Notes under the pieces: model-generated
What the model saw: only the letters and a program-made list of their open reading frames with translations
Told to the model about the DNA's origin: nothing
The model's database searches: none
Origin: Roseimaritima multifibrata
GTDB taxonomy: Bacteria; Planctomycetota; Planctomycetia; Pirellulales; Pirellulaceae
Reading direction: 5' to 3'
Assembly (NCBI RefSeq): GCF_007741495.1
Contig: NZ_CP036262.1
Coordinates: forward strand, 5,270,001-5,334,000
Length of the DNA stretch: 64,000 nt
Shown: piece after piece, positions 9,090 to 18,069 of the stretch
Numbering within the stretch: the stretch's first letter is position 1
Layout of the letters: every line of letters starts with the position of its first letter
Translations under genes and position numbers: made by a program

Positions 9090-12032
9090 ATGCCCCTCTG
9101 GCAAATCGACATCTATCCAGCTGAACAAGAAATCGACCGTGAAGGTCAACGCATCAGCGAAGAGATCCACGAACTTGGACTGGCCGATGATGTGTCTGTC
9201 ACCTTTGCCCGAGGCTACCTAGTCCAAGGAGACTTTAACCTTGCCGCGGCACAAACGCTGGCCCAAACCCTACTGGCCGATCCGATTGCCGAAACCACCG
9301 TCGTGGCGTTGGCCGGACAGGATGCGTTGAACGAGCCTCCCGGGGATGACGCAACCTTGGTCTATGTGCTTCCCAAACCGGGCGTGATGGACCCGGTTGC
9401 GATGAGCACCCAAGCGGCGGCGTTGGATGCAGGCCTAGCGGTCGATGGAGTTCGCACCTTGCGAAAATACTGGCTACCCGAAATGCCAGCCGATCAACTG
9501 CGAGCGATCTGCCGTCGCGCCCTTTCGAACGATTCGGTCGAACAGGTGATTGTCGGTCCGCTTGAAATGGACCAACTGGATGTCGGTTCGAATTACAGTT
9601 TCGAAAACATCATCGTACCGATCCGTGACCTGGATGACGCAGGCCTGGAAGAGCTTTCGCGAAGCGGACAGCTTTATCTGACCTTGGTCGAAATGCAAAC
9701 GATCGCTGCACACTTCCGCGACCAAGGACGCGACCCGACCGACATCGAACTGGAATCGGTTGCCCAGACCTGGTCCGAACACTGCAGCCACAAAACACTC
9801 GCCGGCCGTATCGCCTATCGCGGCCCCGGCGCCGACGGGACCCCCGAAGCCGATTCCCGGCAGTATGACAACATGCTGAAGGAAACGATCTTCGCGGCGA
9901 CCCAGCAGATCCGCAAAAACTTGGGCGACAAAGATTGGTGCGTTAGTGTCTTTAAGGACAACGCCGGAATCGTCACGTTTGACGATGAATACCACGCTTG
10001 CTTCAAGGTCGAAACCCATAACCACCCCTCCGCTCTGGAACCTTACGGTGGTGCCAACACCGGGATCGGCGGAGTCATTCGCGACCCGCTGGGAACGGGA
10101 ATGGGAGCCAAACCGGTATGCAATACCGACATCTTCTGTTTCGCACCGCCCGATACCGATCCACAATCCCTTCCCCCAGGCGTGCTGCATCCCCGTCGAG
10201 TCATGAAAGGGGTCGTTTCGGGAGTCCGCGATTACGGCAACCGAATGGGAATCCCCACGGTCAACGGCGCGATCTATTTCGATCCCCGCTACCTCGGCAA
10301 CCCGCTGGTCTACTGCGGGAATGCTGGAATCATTCCGGTCGGAATGGAAGACAAAGAAGTCAAAGCGGACGACTACATCGTTGCCCTCGGCGGACGGACC
10401 GGTCGCGATGGAATTCACGGCGCAACGTTCTCATCCGCTGAACTGACCAGCGAATCCGAATCGCTTTCCGGCGGTTCGGTGCAAATCGGCAACGCGATCA
10501 CGGAGAAAATGGTCGCCGACGTTTTGCTACAAGCACGTGACCTCGGGCTCTACAGCGCTGTCACCGACTGCGGGGCAGGGGGATTCTCCAGCGCTGTCGG
10601 CGAAATGGGCGAAGAACTGGGTGCCGAAGTCTGGCTGGACAAAGCACCACTGAAATACGATGGGCTCAGCTACACCGAAATCTGGATCAGCGAAGCTCAA
10701 GAGCGAATGGTCCTGTCGGTCCCTGCCGAGAACTGGGACCGCCTGAAAGAACTGGCCGATAGCGAAGGCGTCGAAGCGACGATTATCGGTAAGTTTGTCC
10801 CAACCGGTCGATTGCACCTGATGTACAAAGACCAAACAGTTGGCGACGTATCGATGGAATTTCTGCATGAAGGCCGACCGCCGATCATTCGCGACGCCGT
10901 CTATCATCCCGCTCCAGAAACCGAATTGGCGGTCACCTCTAGCGACGCTGCAGCCAATCAAACGGTCCTGGAAAAAATCCTTGGATCGTTGAACGTTGCC
11001 AGTAAACATTGGGTGATTCGTCAGTACGATCACGAAGTCCAAGGCGGAAGCGCGATCAAGCCATTGGTTGGTCCACAATGCGACGGGCCCGGCGACGCTG
11101 CCGTCGTACGGCCTCGAGTCGAAAGCCGCCGCGGGCTGGTCCTATCCTGTGGCATGAATCCATACTTCGGCGATTTCGACACCTACCACATGGCCACTTC
11201 GGCAATCGACGAAGCCATGCGAAACGCCGTTGCCGTCGGAGCCGACCCAAGCCACTTGGCGATTCTGGATAACTTCTGCTGGGGTTACACCGACCGCCCA
11301 GAAACCCTCGGATCTTTGGTCCGAGCTGCGATCGCTTGCCAGGACATGGCGTTGGCGATGGGCACTCCGTTTATCAGCGGCAAAGACAGCCTGAACAACG
11401 AATTTAGTTACCAGGATGAAGCGGGCGAAAAGCAGACGATTGCGATCCCACCCAGCCTGTTAATCAGTGCGATGGGGCAAGTCGATGACGTCCGCAAATG
11501 CGTCACGATGGACCTAAAATCGACTGGCAATGCGATCTACCTGATCGGGGAAACCCACAATGAACTGGGTGGATCCCATTATTCGCTGGTCACCAACCAG
11601 AGTGGTGGGCACGTCCCGCAAGTCGATTTCGAAATGGCCTTCAAGACTTTTGCGACCGTACATGCCGCGATCCAAGCCGGAGCCATCCGGTCTTGCCATG
11701 ACTTAAGCGAAGGAGGCCTCGCCGCCGCCGCCGCCGAAATGGCATTCGCAGGCGGACTGGGGATGGAGATCGACATCACGTCGGTCGCCGCAAACCTACC
11801 TTCGCCGGCTCACGCATTGTTCAGCGAATCGAACACCCGGTTCTTGATGGAAGTCAAAGCCGACCAGAAGCAGGCGTTCGCAGCCATGTTCGAAAAAGCA
11901 GGCGTCCCCTGCCGCGAGCTAGGAACGGTCACCGAAAACGAGACCCTAAGCGTGACTGCGGCAGGCGAGAACGTTTTGAATGCCAAAACGCAATCCTTAA
12001 AAGCGATCTGGCAGAAACCACTCGACCTGTAA
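9090..12032 (+). CDS. purL: Phosphoribosylformylglycinamidine synthase, long PurL with N-terminal PurS-like region
   Basis: The 980-residue enzyme catalyses the ATP-dependent FGAR to FGAM step of purine synthesis. Residues 1-165 look like two successive PurS-like units ([40 protein letters not shown]), the arrangement seen as the N-terminal domain of large PurL. The synthetase core follows with [43 protein letters not shown] and [15 protein letters not shown] in the first half and [11 protein letters not shown] and [20 protein letters not shown] in the second. There is no C-terminal glutaminase, so a separate PurQ is required and is not in the window. It is thus intermediate between small PurL (~740) and E. 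coli-type (~1295). A terminator follows at 12056. Confidence 0.95.
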   Translation: MPLWQIDIYPAEQEIDREGQRISEEIHELGLADDVSVTFARGYLVQGDFNLAAAQTLAQTLLADPIAETTVVALAGQDALNEPPGDDATLVYVLPKPGVMDPVAMSTQAAALDAGLAVDGVRTLRKYWLPEMPADQLRAICRRALSNDSVEQVIVGPLEMDQLDVGSNYSFENIIVPIRDLDDAGLEELSRSGQLYLTLVEMQTIAAHFRDQGRDPTDIELESVAQTWSEHCSHKTLAGRIAYRGPGADGTPEADSRQYDNMLKETIFAATQQIRKNLGDKDWCVSVFKDNAGIVTFDDEYHACFKVETHNHPSALEPYGGANTGIGGVIRDPLGTGMGAKPVCNTDIFCFAPPDTDPQSLPPGVLHPRRVMKGVVSGVRDYGNRMGIPTVNGAIYFDPRYLGNPLVYCGNAGIIPVGMEDKEVKADDYIVALGGRTGRDGIHGATFSSAELTSESESLSGGSVQIGNAITEKMVADVLLQARDLGLYSAVTDCGAGGFSSAVGEMGEELGAEVWLDKAPLKYDGLSYTEIWISEAQERMVLSVPAENWDRLKELADSEGVEATIIGKFVPTGRLHLMYKDQTVGDVSMEFLHEGRPPIIRDAVYHPAPETELAVTSSDAAANQTVLEKILGSLNVASKHWVIRQYDHEVQGGSAIKPLVGPQCDGPGDAAVVRPRVESRRGLVLSCGMNPYFGDFDTYHMATSAIDEAMRNAVAVGADPSHLAILDNFCWGYTDRPETLGSLVRAAIACQDMALAMGTPFISGKDSLNNEFSYQDEAGEKQTIAIPPSLLISAMGQVDDVRKCVTMDLKSTGNAIYLIGETHNELGGSHYSLVTNQSGGHVPQVDFEMAFKTFATVHAAIQAGAIRSCHDLSEGGLAAAAAEMAFAGGLGMEIDITSVAANLPSPAHALFSESNTRFLMEVKADQKQAFAAMFEKAGVPCRELGTVTENETLSVTAAGENVLNAKTQSLKAIWQKPLDL

Positions 12033-12055
12033 CAAGCGTCCACAGCCCATCGGGC

Positions 12056-12093
12056 AAAAGATTCACCGCGTCCGCGGATGCGGTGAATCTTTT
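12056..12093 (+). terminator. Intrinsic-terminator-like hairpin after purL
   Basis: A perfect 14-bp stem (AAAAGATTCACCGC 12056-12069 with its complement 12080-12093) and a 10-base loop lies 23 bases after the purL stop. The distal arm ends in TTTT, so the U-run is partly within the stem. Confidence 0.7.
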
Positions 12094-12095
12094 AG

Positions 12096-12250
12096 TGTCG
12101 CCTTTCGCGCGGGATGTAGCAGAGATAACCTGGCTCCCCTCGCCCTCAAAACAAGCTCGTTTGAATCGGGTTTAAAACGCGATCATCGGTTCGTCATCTG
12201 GTCCAATCGACTGCAATTCAAGAGCTTGTTTTTGGGGAGAGGGGAGCCAG
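12096..12250. repeat. Short member of the inverted-repeat element family
   Basis: It begins with TGTCGCCTTTCGCGCGGG, the same end sequence as the elements at 5882 and 16707. An inner pair of inverted repeats follows: CTGGCTCCCCTCGCCCTCAA at 12130 and its near complement ending GGGGAGAGGGGAGCCAG at 12250. The unit contains the TGGTCCAATC segment shared with the element at 16707. It carries no gene. Confidence 0.65.
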
Positions 12251-12293
12251 ACTTTCTTCTAGTAGCATTATGGGAGCGTTACTTTCGCGGGGG

Positions 12294-12579
12294 ACGTGCG
12301 ATAAATAAGTTGACGGTTTGACAGCAGCTGGCACCTGCCCAGACATCCGAGCGACACGTCCCCTTGTCGGTTTACCCGACAGGAACGCAAGATTTGAAAT
12401 TAGTGGTGGTTGCCCCCGCGTTTTTCGCATCCAGTTCGGATTGCCGCTGAAAGCGGCAATCCGAACTGGATGCGTTTTCCTGGAGCCAAGCAGACTAATT
12501 TCAAATCTTGGCTTCATGCCAGGCAAGCTGGCATGGGGCCTTTTCTCCCTGCCACACTCACTGCTTATTTATCGCACGT
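12294..12579. repeat. Nested triple palindrome element
   Basis: Three inverted repeats are stacked one inside the other. The outer pair is ACGTGCGATAAATAAG (12294-12309) with its exact complement at 12564-12579. The middle pair is CAAGATTTGAAATTAGT (12388-12404) with its exact complement at 12494-12510. The inner hairpin has a perfect 23-bp stem (12426-12448 / 12452-12474) with a 3-base loop. A minor hairpin (CCTTGTCGG/CCGACAGG) lies near 12361-12383. No gene is inside. The outer arm resembles CGTGCGAT-T/A-rich sequences bordering the repeats at 35971 and 36569. Confidence 0.75.
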
Positions 12580-12696
12580 CCTCCGAGCCGCAAGCGGTCG
12601 CCCTCCCCGCGCTTTCGGTTCGGAGAACCGAGCGACATTGAGACGAAGACGTACGGGATCGGTCTGGGGCTCAGAGATCCCCGCACTAAAAAGAAG

Positions 12697-12783
12697 CGGA
12701 TGGGGTGGGATTCGAACCCACGGTAGAGTCACCCCTACGCCAGTTTTCAAGACTGGTGCCTTCGACCACTCGGCCACCCATCC
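12697..12783 (-). tRNA. tRNA-Ser (anticodon UGA)
   Basis: The reverse strand reads GGATGGGTGGCCGAGTGGTC at the 5' end. It has the acceptor stem GGATGGG/CCCATCC, the class II D-arm, anticodon arm CCAGT-CTTGAAA-ACTGG with TGA at 12749-12747, a long variable arm (CGTAGGGGTGACTCTACCG) and the T-arm GTGGG-TTCGAAT-CCCAC. Discriminator base is G, as expected for serine. The long variable arm and the anticodon agree on tRNA-Ser. CCA is not encoded. It lies alone between the repeat region and the zinc-ribbon gene. Confidence 0.96.
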
Positions 12784-12957
12784 GGTCACGTTTTTTCATA
12801 TTCAGCAAGAGCTGAAACCATGGCGCCGCGGCTGCGGATACCCTTTTTCATACCCTCCACTGTCGATCTGATATGACGTGAATTGGAGGGCTCAGTCTAA
12901 GCGAAACCCTATCGACCGAAAAGTCCCTTACACGTCAGCCACTCTGGCGGTTGAAAA

Positions 12958-13665
12958 CTAGGCGACTTGGCGGGCCTGCACCACCACCGGCAGTCCGTGG
13001 TCCTGGCCTAAATCTTCAGCCAATCGATCGAGACACCGCTGACTCTTGCCCCAATCAAACATCTGCCCGGGGATATTGGTGGCCGTTTCGACCACCGTTC
13101 CGGCTCCCTCACGCCGCAGCACAATCCGAATTTCTCCCTTCATTGCGCAAACGGAAGAGGGAAGGTCGGCGATGATTGTGCCCCCTTCAGACTGCTGCAG
13201 GACCTTCTGAAATGTTTGCCCATGCATCGCTAATGAGCAGAGGGCTCGAGCCATCACACGGCCGATGGGCGTTTTCAAACGCAGATTCTGTGATTTGCCT
13301 GTTTTGACGCCAAGCGAAGCATAGAAAGGCTGAACGAATCCGGCCAAACTCTCCATCGGGATCGGCGACCCGACCAATTTATCGCAAACGCCAAGGAACG
13401 CTTCCGCAGAGAACCCCATCGGAGCCGAGGCAGCATGCCGTGCAATTGTCGCCCGAACGGCAGGAACCGCTAAAATTCTTTCGTACTCACACGAATTTTC
13501 CCAATCACCGTCGGCCGGTGGCTCGGCCTTTTGCCGTTGATCGACCACCACCGACAAATGTTCGGCCGCACCGTCGCTCTGGTTCGATTCCGCGACGTAC
13601 AACGGACTTCCACATTGAAAGCAAAACTTGCCATCGGCTCGCACGCCGCATTCTGAACAGTACAT
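12958..13665 (-). CDS. Zinc-ribbon domain hypothetical protein
   Basis: The 235-residue product starts at an ATG giving MYCSECGVRADGKFCFQCGS, an N-terminal zinc ribbon of the CxxC-N9-CxxC type. After a low-complexity linker, residues ~60-235 form an unrecognised domain (FSAEAFLGVCDKLVGSPIPM; FYASLGVKTGKSQNLRLKTP; ALCSLAMHGQTFQKVLQQSE). The latter ends with a region that looks like a two-layer sandwich (IRIVLRREGAGTVVETATNI). A longer start 11 codons upstream would precede the ribbon without purpose. The role is unknown; similar zinc-ribbon proteins occur across planctomycetes. Transcribed away from mutS. Confidence 0.72.
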   Translation of the reverse strand: MYCSECGVRADGKFCFQCGSPLYVAESNQSDGAAEHLSVVVDQRQKAEPPADGDWENSCEYERILAVPAVRATIARHAASAPMGFSAEAFLGVCDKLVGSPIPMESLAGFVQPFYASLGVKTGKSQNLRLKTPIGRVMARALCSLAMHGQTFQKVLQQSEGGTIIADLPSSVCAMKGEIRIVLRREGAGTVVETATNIPGQMFDWGKSQRCLDRLAEDLGQDHGLPVVVQARQVA

Positions 13666-13963
13666 CCGTAGGTCTCCAATGATTAGGTCCCACCCCAAAG
13701 CCAGCCTCTCTTAGCGGCACGGCGCGATCCGTCCGGCCACACTCCACGCACCTCCCGCCGCTCCGCTAGTACTTTTCTCTCTCAAACGCCCTCTCAAACG
13801 TCCGGCTCCACCACTTGCCTTCATTTATCGGCCAATCGGGGGATGGCAAACCAGGCAAAATTTCCGGTTTGAACCAACCTTAAGCTAGCTCAACGCCTTC
13901 GTTTTCACCTTCTTGTAGGCTCAGGACTGGCCTCCCTCATTCTGCTTCGATAGCATTAGCAAC

Positions 13964-16615
13964 ATGACGACTCCAATGATGCGGCAGTACCACGAGGCGA
14001 AAGAGGCATGCGGCGACGCACTGCTGCTATTTCGCATGGGCGACTTCTACGAACTGTTTCACGAGGACGCCCAGCGGGCGGGTCGGATTCTTGGTTTAAA
14101 CGTAACCAGTCGCGATAAAGACAGCGATAATCCGACCGCGATGGCAGGTTTTCCCCACCATCAGCTGGACTCCTATCTGCGGAAACTGATCACCGCTGGC
14201 TACCGGGCTGCCGTCTGCGAACAGATGGAAGACCCCAAACAAGCCAAGGGACTGGTCCGCCGCGAAATCACGCGGATCGTCTCCGCCGGCACGCTGACCG
14301 ATGACGAACTGCTCGATCCTCGTGAAGCCAACTATTTGGCCTGCGTCTTTTCCATGTCGCCGGGAAAAGGAAAGCCTGATGCGGACGCTCCGGTCGGAAT
14401 CGCCTGGGCGGAGTTATCCAGTGGCCGTTTCGAAGCCGGCGTGTTTCCGCTCTACCGCGTCGAAGACGAACTGGAACGTATCGGTCCGGCGGAAGTCCTT
14501 TACCGCGAGGACGATCCACGGATTAGTCCCGACACCACCGCACCCTGGTTAGCGACAATGCGTCCGGCTTGGACTTTTGCCGCAGACAGCAGTGTCGAAT
14601 CGCTCTGCCGCCTATTGAATGTCCACAACCTTGAAGGGTTCGGTTTTCAGTTGGACGGGAATGGCAAAGGAGAAGACCTGCCGGCGATCCGAGCCGCCGG
14701 GGCGGTGATGACCTATCTGGAAGAAACCCAGCCAGGCGGACTGGACCATTTCGATTCATTGATCGCCCATCGTCGCACAACCGTCGTCCAGATCGATGCC
14801 TCCACACGTCGCTCGCTGGAACTGACGCGGACGCTACGAACCTCCTCGCGTGAAGGCTCCCTGCTGGACGTCGTCGACCAAACGCAAACCTCAATGGGAG
14901 CTCGGCTGCTGTCGGACTGGCTGTCGGCTCCGCTAGTCGAAGAAGCCGCCATCCTCCAGCGACACGATGGCGTCGAAGAACTGGTCAAGCAGACAAAGTT
15001 GCGTGAAGAGATTCGTGCGACGTTAAAAAACACTTTTGACCTCAGCCGACTACTGGGACGGATCGCGAACGCTCGCACCGGGCCCCGCGACCTGCAACAG
15101 GTCGCCCGCACCCTTGCCAGTTTACCGGCTCTAAAAGCCAAACTGAGCGGTCGCAAGTCGACTCTGCTGCAGCACATCGAAACCGAATTGCATCTCTGCC
15201 CCGAACTGCGAACCCGCTTGGAAGCCGCCCTCGCCGACGAGTGCCCGATATCGGCCGCCGATGGCAATTTCATTCGTGCCGGGTTTGATTCCGAACTCGA
15301 TTCGCTACGGATCCTCGCCAAAGGGGGCAAAGAATGGATCGCCAACTACCAGGCGACCCAAATGGAAGAAACGGGAATCCCGAATTTGAAAGTCGGCTTC
15401 AACCGCGTCTTTGGTTATTACCTAGAAGTGAGCGCCGCCCACCAAGCGAAGGTGCCCGATCATTTCATCCGGAAGCAAACGCTAAAAAATGCCGAGCGTT
15501 ACATCACTCCGGAACTGAAAGAGTACGAAGAAAAAGTACTCGCCGCCGACGAAAACGCCCAGCAACGCGAACAGGCCCTCTTCCAACAACTGCGCACTCA
15601 AACGCACGATGCCCTCAGACAACTGCAACAGGTCGCCGGTGCGTTGGCTCACCTGGATGTCGTGGCGGCGTTGGCCGAATTAGCCACCAGCCGAAACTGG
15701 ATCCGCCCCACGATAACGCAGGATTCAGTCCTGGACATCGTCGAAGGAAGGCACCCGGTCCTGGACATCACGCTCCCACAAGGAGAATTTGTCCCCAACG
15801 ATTGCATCACGTCGCCAGAACACGGAATGGTCCTGCTGATTACCGGCCCTAACATGGCGGGGAAGAGCACCTACATTCGGCAGATTGCCTTGCTGACATT
15901 GCTTGCTCAGGCGGGCTCCTTTGTCCCAGCAGCAAGAGCAACAATCGGGCTGACGGACCGAATCTTCGCACGTGTAGGAGCGAGCGATGAACTGAGTCGC
16001 GGGCAAAGTACGTTCATGGTCGAGATGGTCGAAACCGCCCGGATCCTCAACACCGCCACGTCACGCAGTTTGGTGATCCTGGATGAAATCGGCAGAGGCA
16101 CCAGCACCTATGACGGACTTTCCTTGGCTTGGGCAATCACCGAATACCTGCACGAGCAGATTGGTGCCAGGACTCTGTTTGCCACGCACTATCACGAACT
16201 AACCGAACTAGCCGACAGCCTGCCACGAGTCGCCAACTACAACGTGGCGGTCCGCGAGTGGGACGATCAAGTCGTTTTCCTCCACCGGATTATCGCCGGG
16301 GGAGCCGACAAAAGTTACGGCATCCACGTCGCACGATTAGCCGGTGTTCCCGCTGCAGTGAACGAGCGAGCCAAAGACATCTTGGCGCAGCTAGAGGACA
16401 ACGACCGCGATCAATTTGACCGCCCCGCGATCGCACCACGAGACGAAACCAAGACAGATTCACCGTTGCAGTTAACGTTATTCGGGATCGCGGATCATCC
16501 ATTGCTAGATGACCTAAGGAAATTAAACGTCGACGAACTAACGCCGATGCAAGCCCTAACTTTCCTCAAAGCGGCGCAAGAGAAACTGTCCGACACAAGC
16601 AATTTCGTTAAGTAG
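13964..16615 (+). CDS. mutS: DNA mismatch repair protein MutS
   Basis: The 883-residue protein is the mismatch-recognition ATPase. The N-terminal mismatch-binding motif FRMGDFYELFHEDA contains the Phe-x-Glu that stacks on the mismatch (residues ~25-40). The connector, lever and clamp regions follow (SRLLGRIANARTGPRDL; ANYQATQMEETGIPNLKVGF). The ATPase domain has Walker A (TGPNMAGKSTYIRQ), the DELSRGQSTFMVEM signature, Walker B (VILDEIGRGTSTYDG) and LFATHYHELTEL. Length is normal for MutS1. It is monocistronic; the ~90 bases after the stop carry no clear terminator and a repeat element begins at 16707. Confidence 0.97.
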   Translation: MTTPMMRQYHEAKEACGDALLLFRMGDFYELFHEDAQRAGRILGLNVTSRDKDSDNPTAMAGFPHHQLDSYLRKLITAGYRAAVCEQMEDPKQAKGLVRREITRIVSAGTLTDDELLDPREANYLACVFSMSPGKGKPDADAPVGIAWAELSSGRFEAGVFPLYRVEDELERIGPAEVLYREDDPRISPDTTAPWLATMRPAWTFAADSSVESLCRLLNVHNLEGFGFQLDGNGKGEDLPAIRAAGAVMTYLEETQPGGLDHFDSLIAHRRTTVVQIDASTRRSLELTRTLRTSSREGSLLDVVDQTQTSMGARLLSDWLSAPLVEEAAILQRHDGVEELVKQTKLREEIRATLKNTFDLSRLLGRIANARTGPRDLQQVARTLASLPALKAKLSGRKSTLLQHIETELHLCPELRTRLEAALADECPISAADGNFIRAGFDSELDSLRILAKGGKEWIANYQATQMEETGIPNLKVGFNRVFGYYLEVSAAHQAKVPDHFIRKQTLKNAERYITPELKEYEEKVLAADENAQQREQALFQQLRTQTHDALRQLQQVAGALAHLDVVAALAELATSRNWIRPTITQDSVLDIVEGRHPVLDITLPQGEFVPNDCITSPEHGMVLLITGPNMAGKSTYIRQIALLTLLAQAGSFVPAARATIGLTDRIFARVGASDELSRGQSTFMVEMVETARILNTATSRSLVILDEIGRGTSTYDGLSLAWAITEYLHEQIGARTLFATHYHELTELADSLPRVANYNVAVREWDDQVVFLHRIIAGGADKSYGIHVARLAGVPAAVNERAKDILAQLEDNDRDQFDRPAIAPRDETKTDSPLQLTLFGIADHPLLDDLRKLNVDELTPMQALTFLKAAQEKLSDTSNFVK

Positions 16616-16706
16616 CAGTGCAAGGATCTCCAAAAGAGAGACTATCCAAAGCGGCAACAGGCAAAGCGTTCTCTCAGACAGATTCTATCGCCCAGGGGGC
16701 TGTGAT

Positions 16707-17133
16707 TGTCGCCTTTCGCTCGGGACGACAAGTAACGAAAACCTGGCTCCCCTCGCCCTCAAAACAAGCTCCCTAAATACAGTTTTGACATTGGATCAAC
16801 GGTTCGTCAGCTGGTCCAATCAGCTGGAATTCAAGGGCTTGTTTTGGGGGAGAGGGGCTGGGGGAGAGGGGGCCGACAGCGGCAGGGCAAGGAGTGACGT
16901 AAACGCTTAAAACACGAGACGTTAACCGGGCGTTCGCGGCAAAATCGCCTCGCGAAAACTCCCCCTCACCCCCAGCCCCTCTCCCCCAAGCAAGCTCCGC
17001 AAAACCAAACAAAAAGGCAGTGATAAGACAATGAGTGATCCAAGGTTTCTTCCGCAACAACGGGCTTGCTTAGGGGAGAGGGGAGCAATATTTTCGTCAG
17101 TTTTAAATTCATATCCCGAGCGAAAAGGCGACA
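16707..17133. repeat. Long member of the inverted-repeat element family
   Basis: It is bounded by TGTCGCCTTTCGCTCGGGA (16707-16725) and its complement (17114-17133) with one extra base. Inside are CTGGCTCCCCTCGCCCTCAA (16751), G-rich blocks (GGGGGAGAGGGGCTGGGGGA near 16848) and C-rich counterparts (CCCCCTCACCCCCAGCCCCT near 16961), and an inner right end AGGGGAGAGGGGAGCAATAT near 17073. Several overlapping frames rich in Pro/Ser occur here but none looks real. It occupies the gap between the convergent mutS and sigma-factor genes. Confidence 0.72.
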
Positions 17134-17152
17134 CTCATTGCCTCAACCGGTC

Positions 17153-17752
17153 TTAAGAATCGCCCAACTCTTCAATTTCTCCTAGAACTTCTCGCAGCCT
17201 TCTTGCGACGCGACTTTTGGCTTTTCTTACCGCAGCTGACTGCATCCCTAGTTCGAGTGCTGCGTCCGTTGCCGATTGGCCGCCGACGGTCGTTAGCCAA
17301 AAGGCTTGCCAGGAACGCTGCGAAAATTCGCTTTGCACAAGTGCTGCCGCTCGCTGCACGACTCCTTTCCATTCCGAATCGGTCGGAGCTGCGATTGTGG
17401 AAGAATGGTCAGACGTCGCTTCCAATCGATCTCGCATGGCCGACCCACCAACCGCCGAGAGAACCTCCGTTCGTCGCCGTTGGTAGTCGGCGATCCGAAA
17501 CTGAGCAATCCGGCAAAGCCATCCGCGAAAGGTATCGTCAGAATTTCGGTACTGAAATTTCGGCAGGGATTGATTGACCGAAAGAAAAGTCTCCTGCATG
17601 ACATCTGCGGCCGCTTCGTGTCCTAGACCGCTACGCCGACTGAGCGAATAGACCAGCGGGCCAAACAAATCGACCAACCGGTTCCAGCTGATTTCATCGC
17701 GGCATCTCAAACCGCGAAGCAATGAGGGAGGCGTTGCACTTTCACGATTCAT
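17153..17752 (-). CDS. ECF-type RNA polymerase sigma factor (planctomycete kinase-associated type)
   Basis: The 199-residue protein has region 2 (WNRLVDLFGPLVYSLSRRSG; EAAADVMQETFLSVNQSLPK; TFRGWLCRIAQFRIADYQRR) and region 4 (QRSWQAFWLTTVGGQSATDA; ALELGMQSAAVRKAKSRVAR), with the helix-turn-helix in the latter. The start is the ATG giving MNRESATPPSLLRG; four further codons upstream begin with TTG. It is divergent from the large Ser/Thr kinase gene, the arrangement known for planctomycete STK-associated ECF groups, where the kinase gene also carries an anti-sigma-like N-terminus. Target promoters are unknown. A direct repeat in the divergent intergenic region may be a binding site. Confidence 0.9.
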   Translation of the reverse strand: MNRESATPPSLLRGLRCRDEISWNRLVDLFGPLVYSLSRRSGLGHEAAADVMQETFLSVNQSLPKFQYRNSDDTFRGWLCRIAQFRIADYQRRRTEVLSAVGGSAMRDRLEATSDHSSTIAAPTDSEWKGVVQRAAALVQSEFSQRSWQAFWLTTVGGQSATDAALELGMQSAAVRKAKSRVARRLREVLGEIEELGDS

Positions 17753-17792
17753 TCGGACCACCAACGCGGAAGAGACAATGGGCTAAAGGCAG

Positions 17793-18009
17793 TGTAACAC
17801 TCACACGATCCATCTGTCCAAAAAACAAATCATCGACATCTTCCCCGACAGGGCAAACGGACACGCCCCCCAACGGCCAACCAACACAACGGCAGATAGG
17901 CTCACCGCCGCAAAATCATTCCACCTGTTTTCCATGCGACACCGCGTAAGCCAACCGGACTTCTCACAGCTCGCACGGCGGGGGCAATTTACTGTCACAC
18001 TCTCACGAT
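17793..18009 (+). promoter_or_regulatory. Candidate operator pair between sigma factor and kinase genes
   Basis: TGTAACACTCACACGAT (17793-17809) and TGTCACACTCTCACGAT (17993-18009) match at 15 of 17 positions and are spaced exactly 200 bases in the same orientation. The second copy ends 60 bases before the kinase ATG, a plausible promoter position; the first lies 41 bases upstream of the sigma-factor start on the other strand. The AAC/CAC...CGA pattern could fit an ECF promoter. Function is inferred only. Confidence 0.35.
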
Positions 18010-18069
18010 AGAATAGATACCAGAGGAAAGTCTTGCCTTTCCTTGCTTTTCGCCGTCGGGACCAGACTC

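Noticed and set aside
9474-10418. 314-codon reverse frame inside purL
   Set aside because: Antisense shadow of a strongly conserved coding region.
12410-12871. Forward frame across the tRNA encoding a WGGIRTHGRVTPTPVFKTGA-like peptide
   Set aside because: This is the well-known translation of an antisense tRNA-Ser gene; the tRNA explains the sequence.
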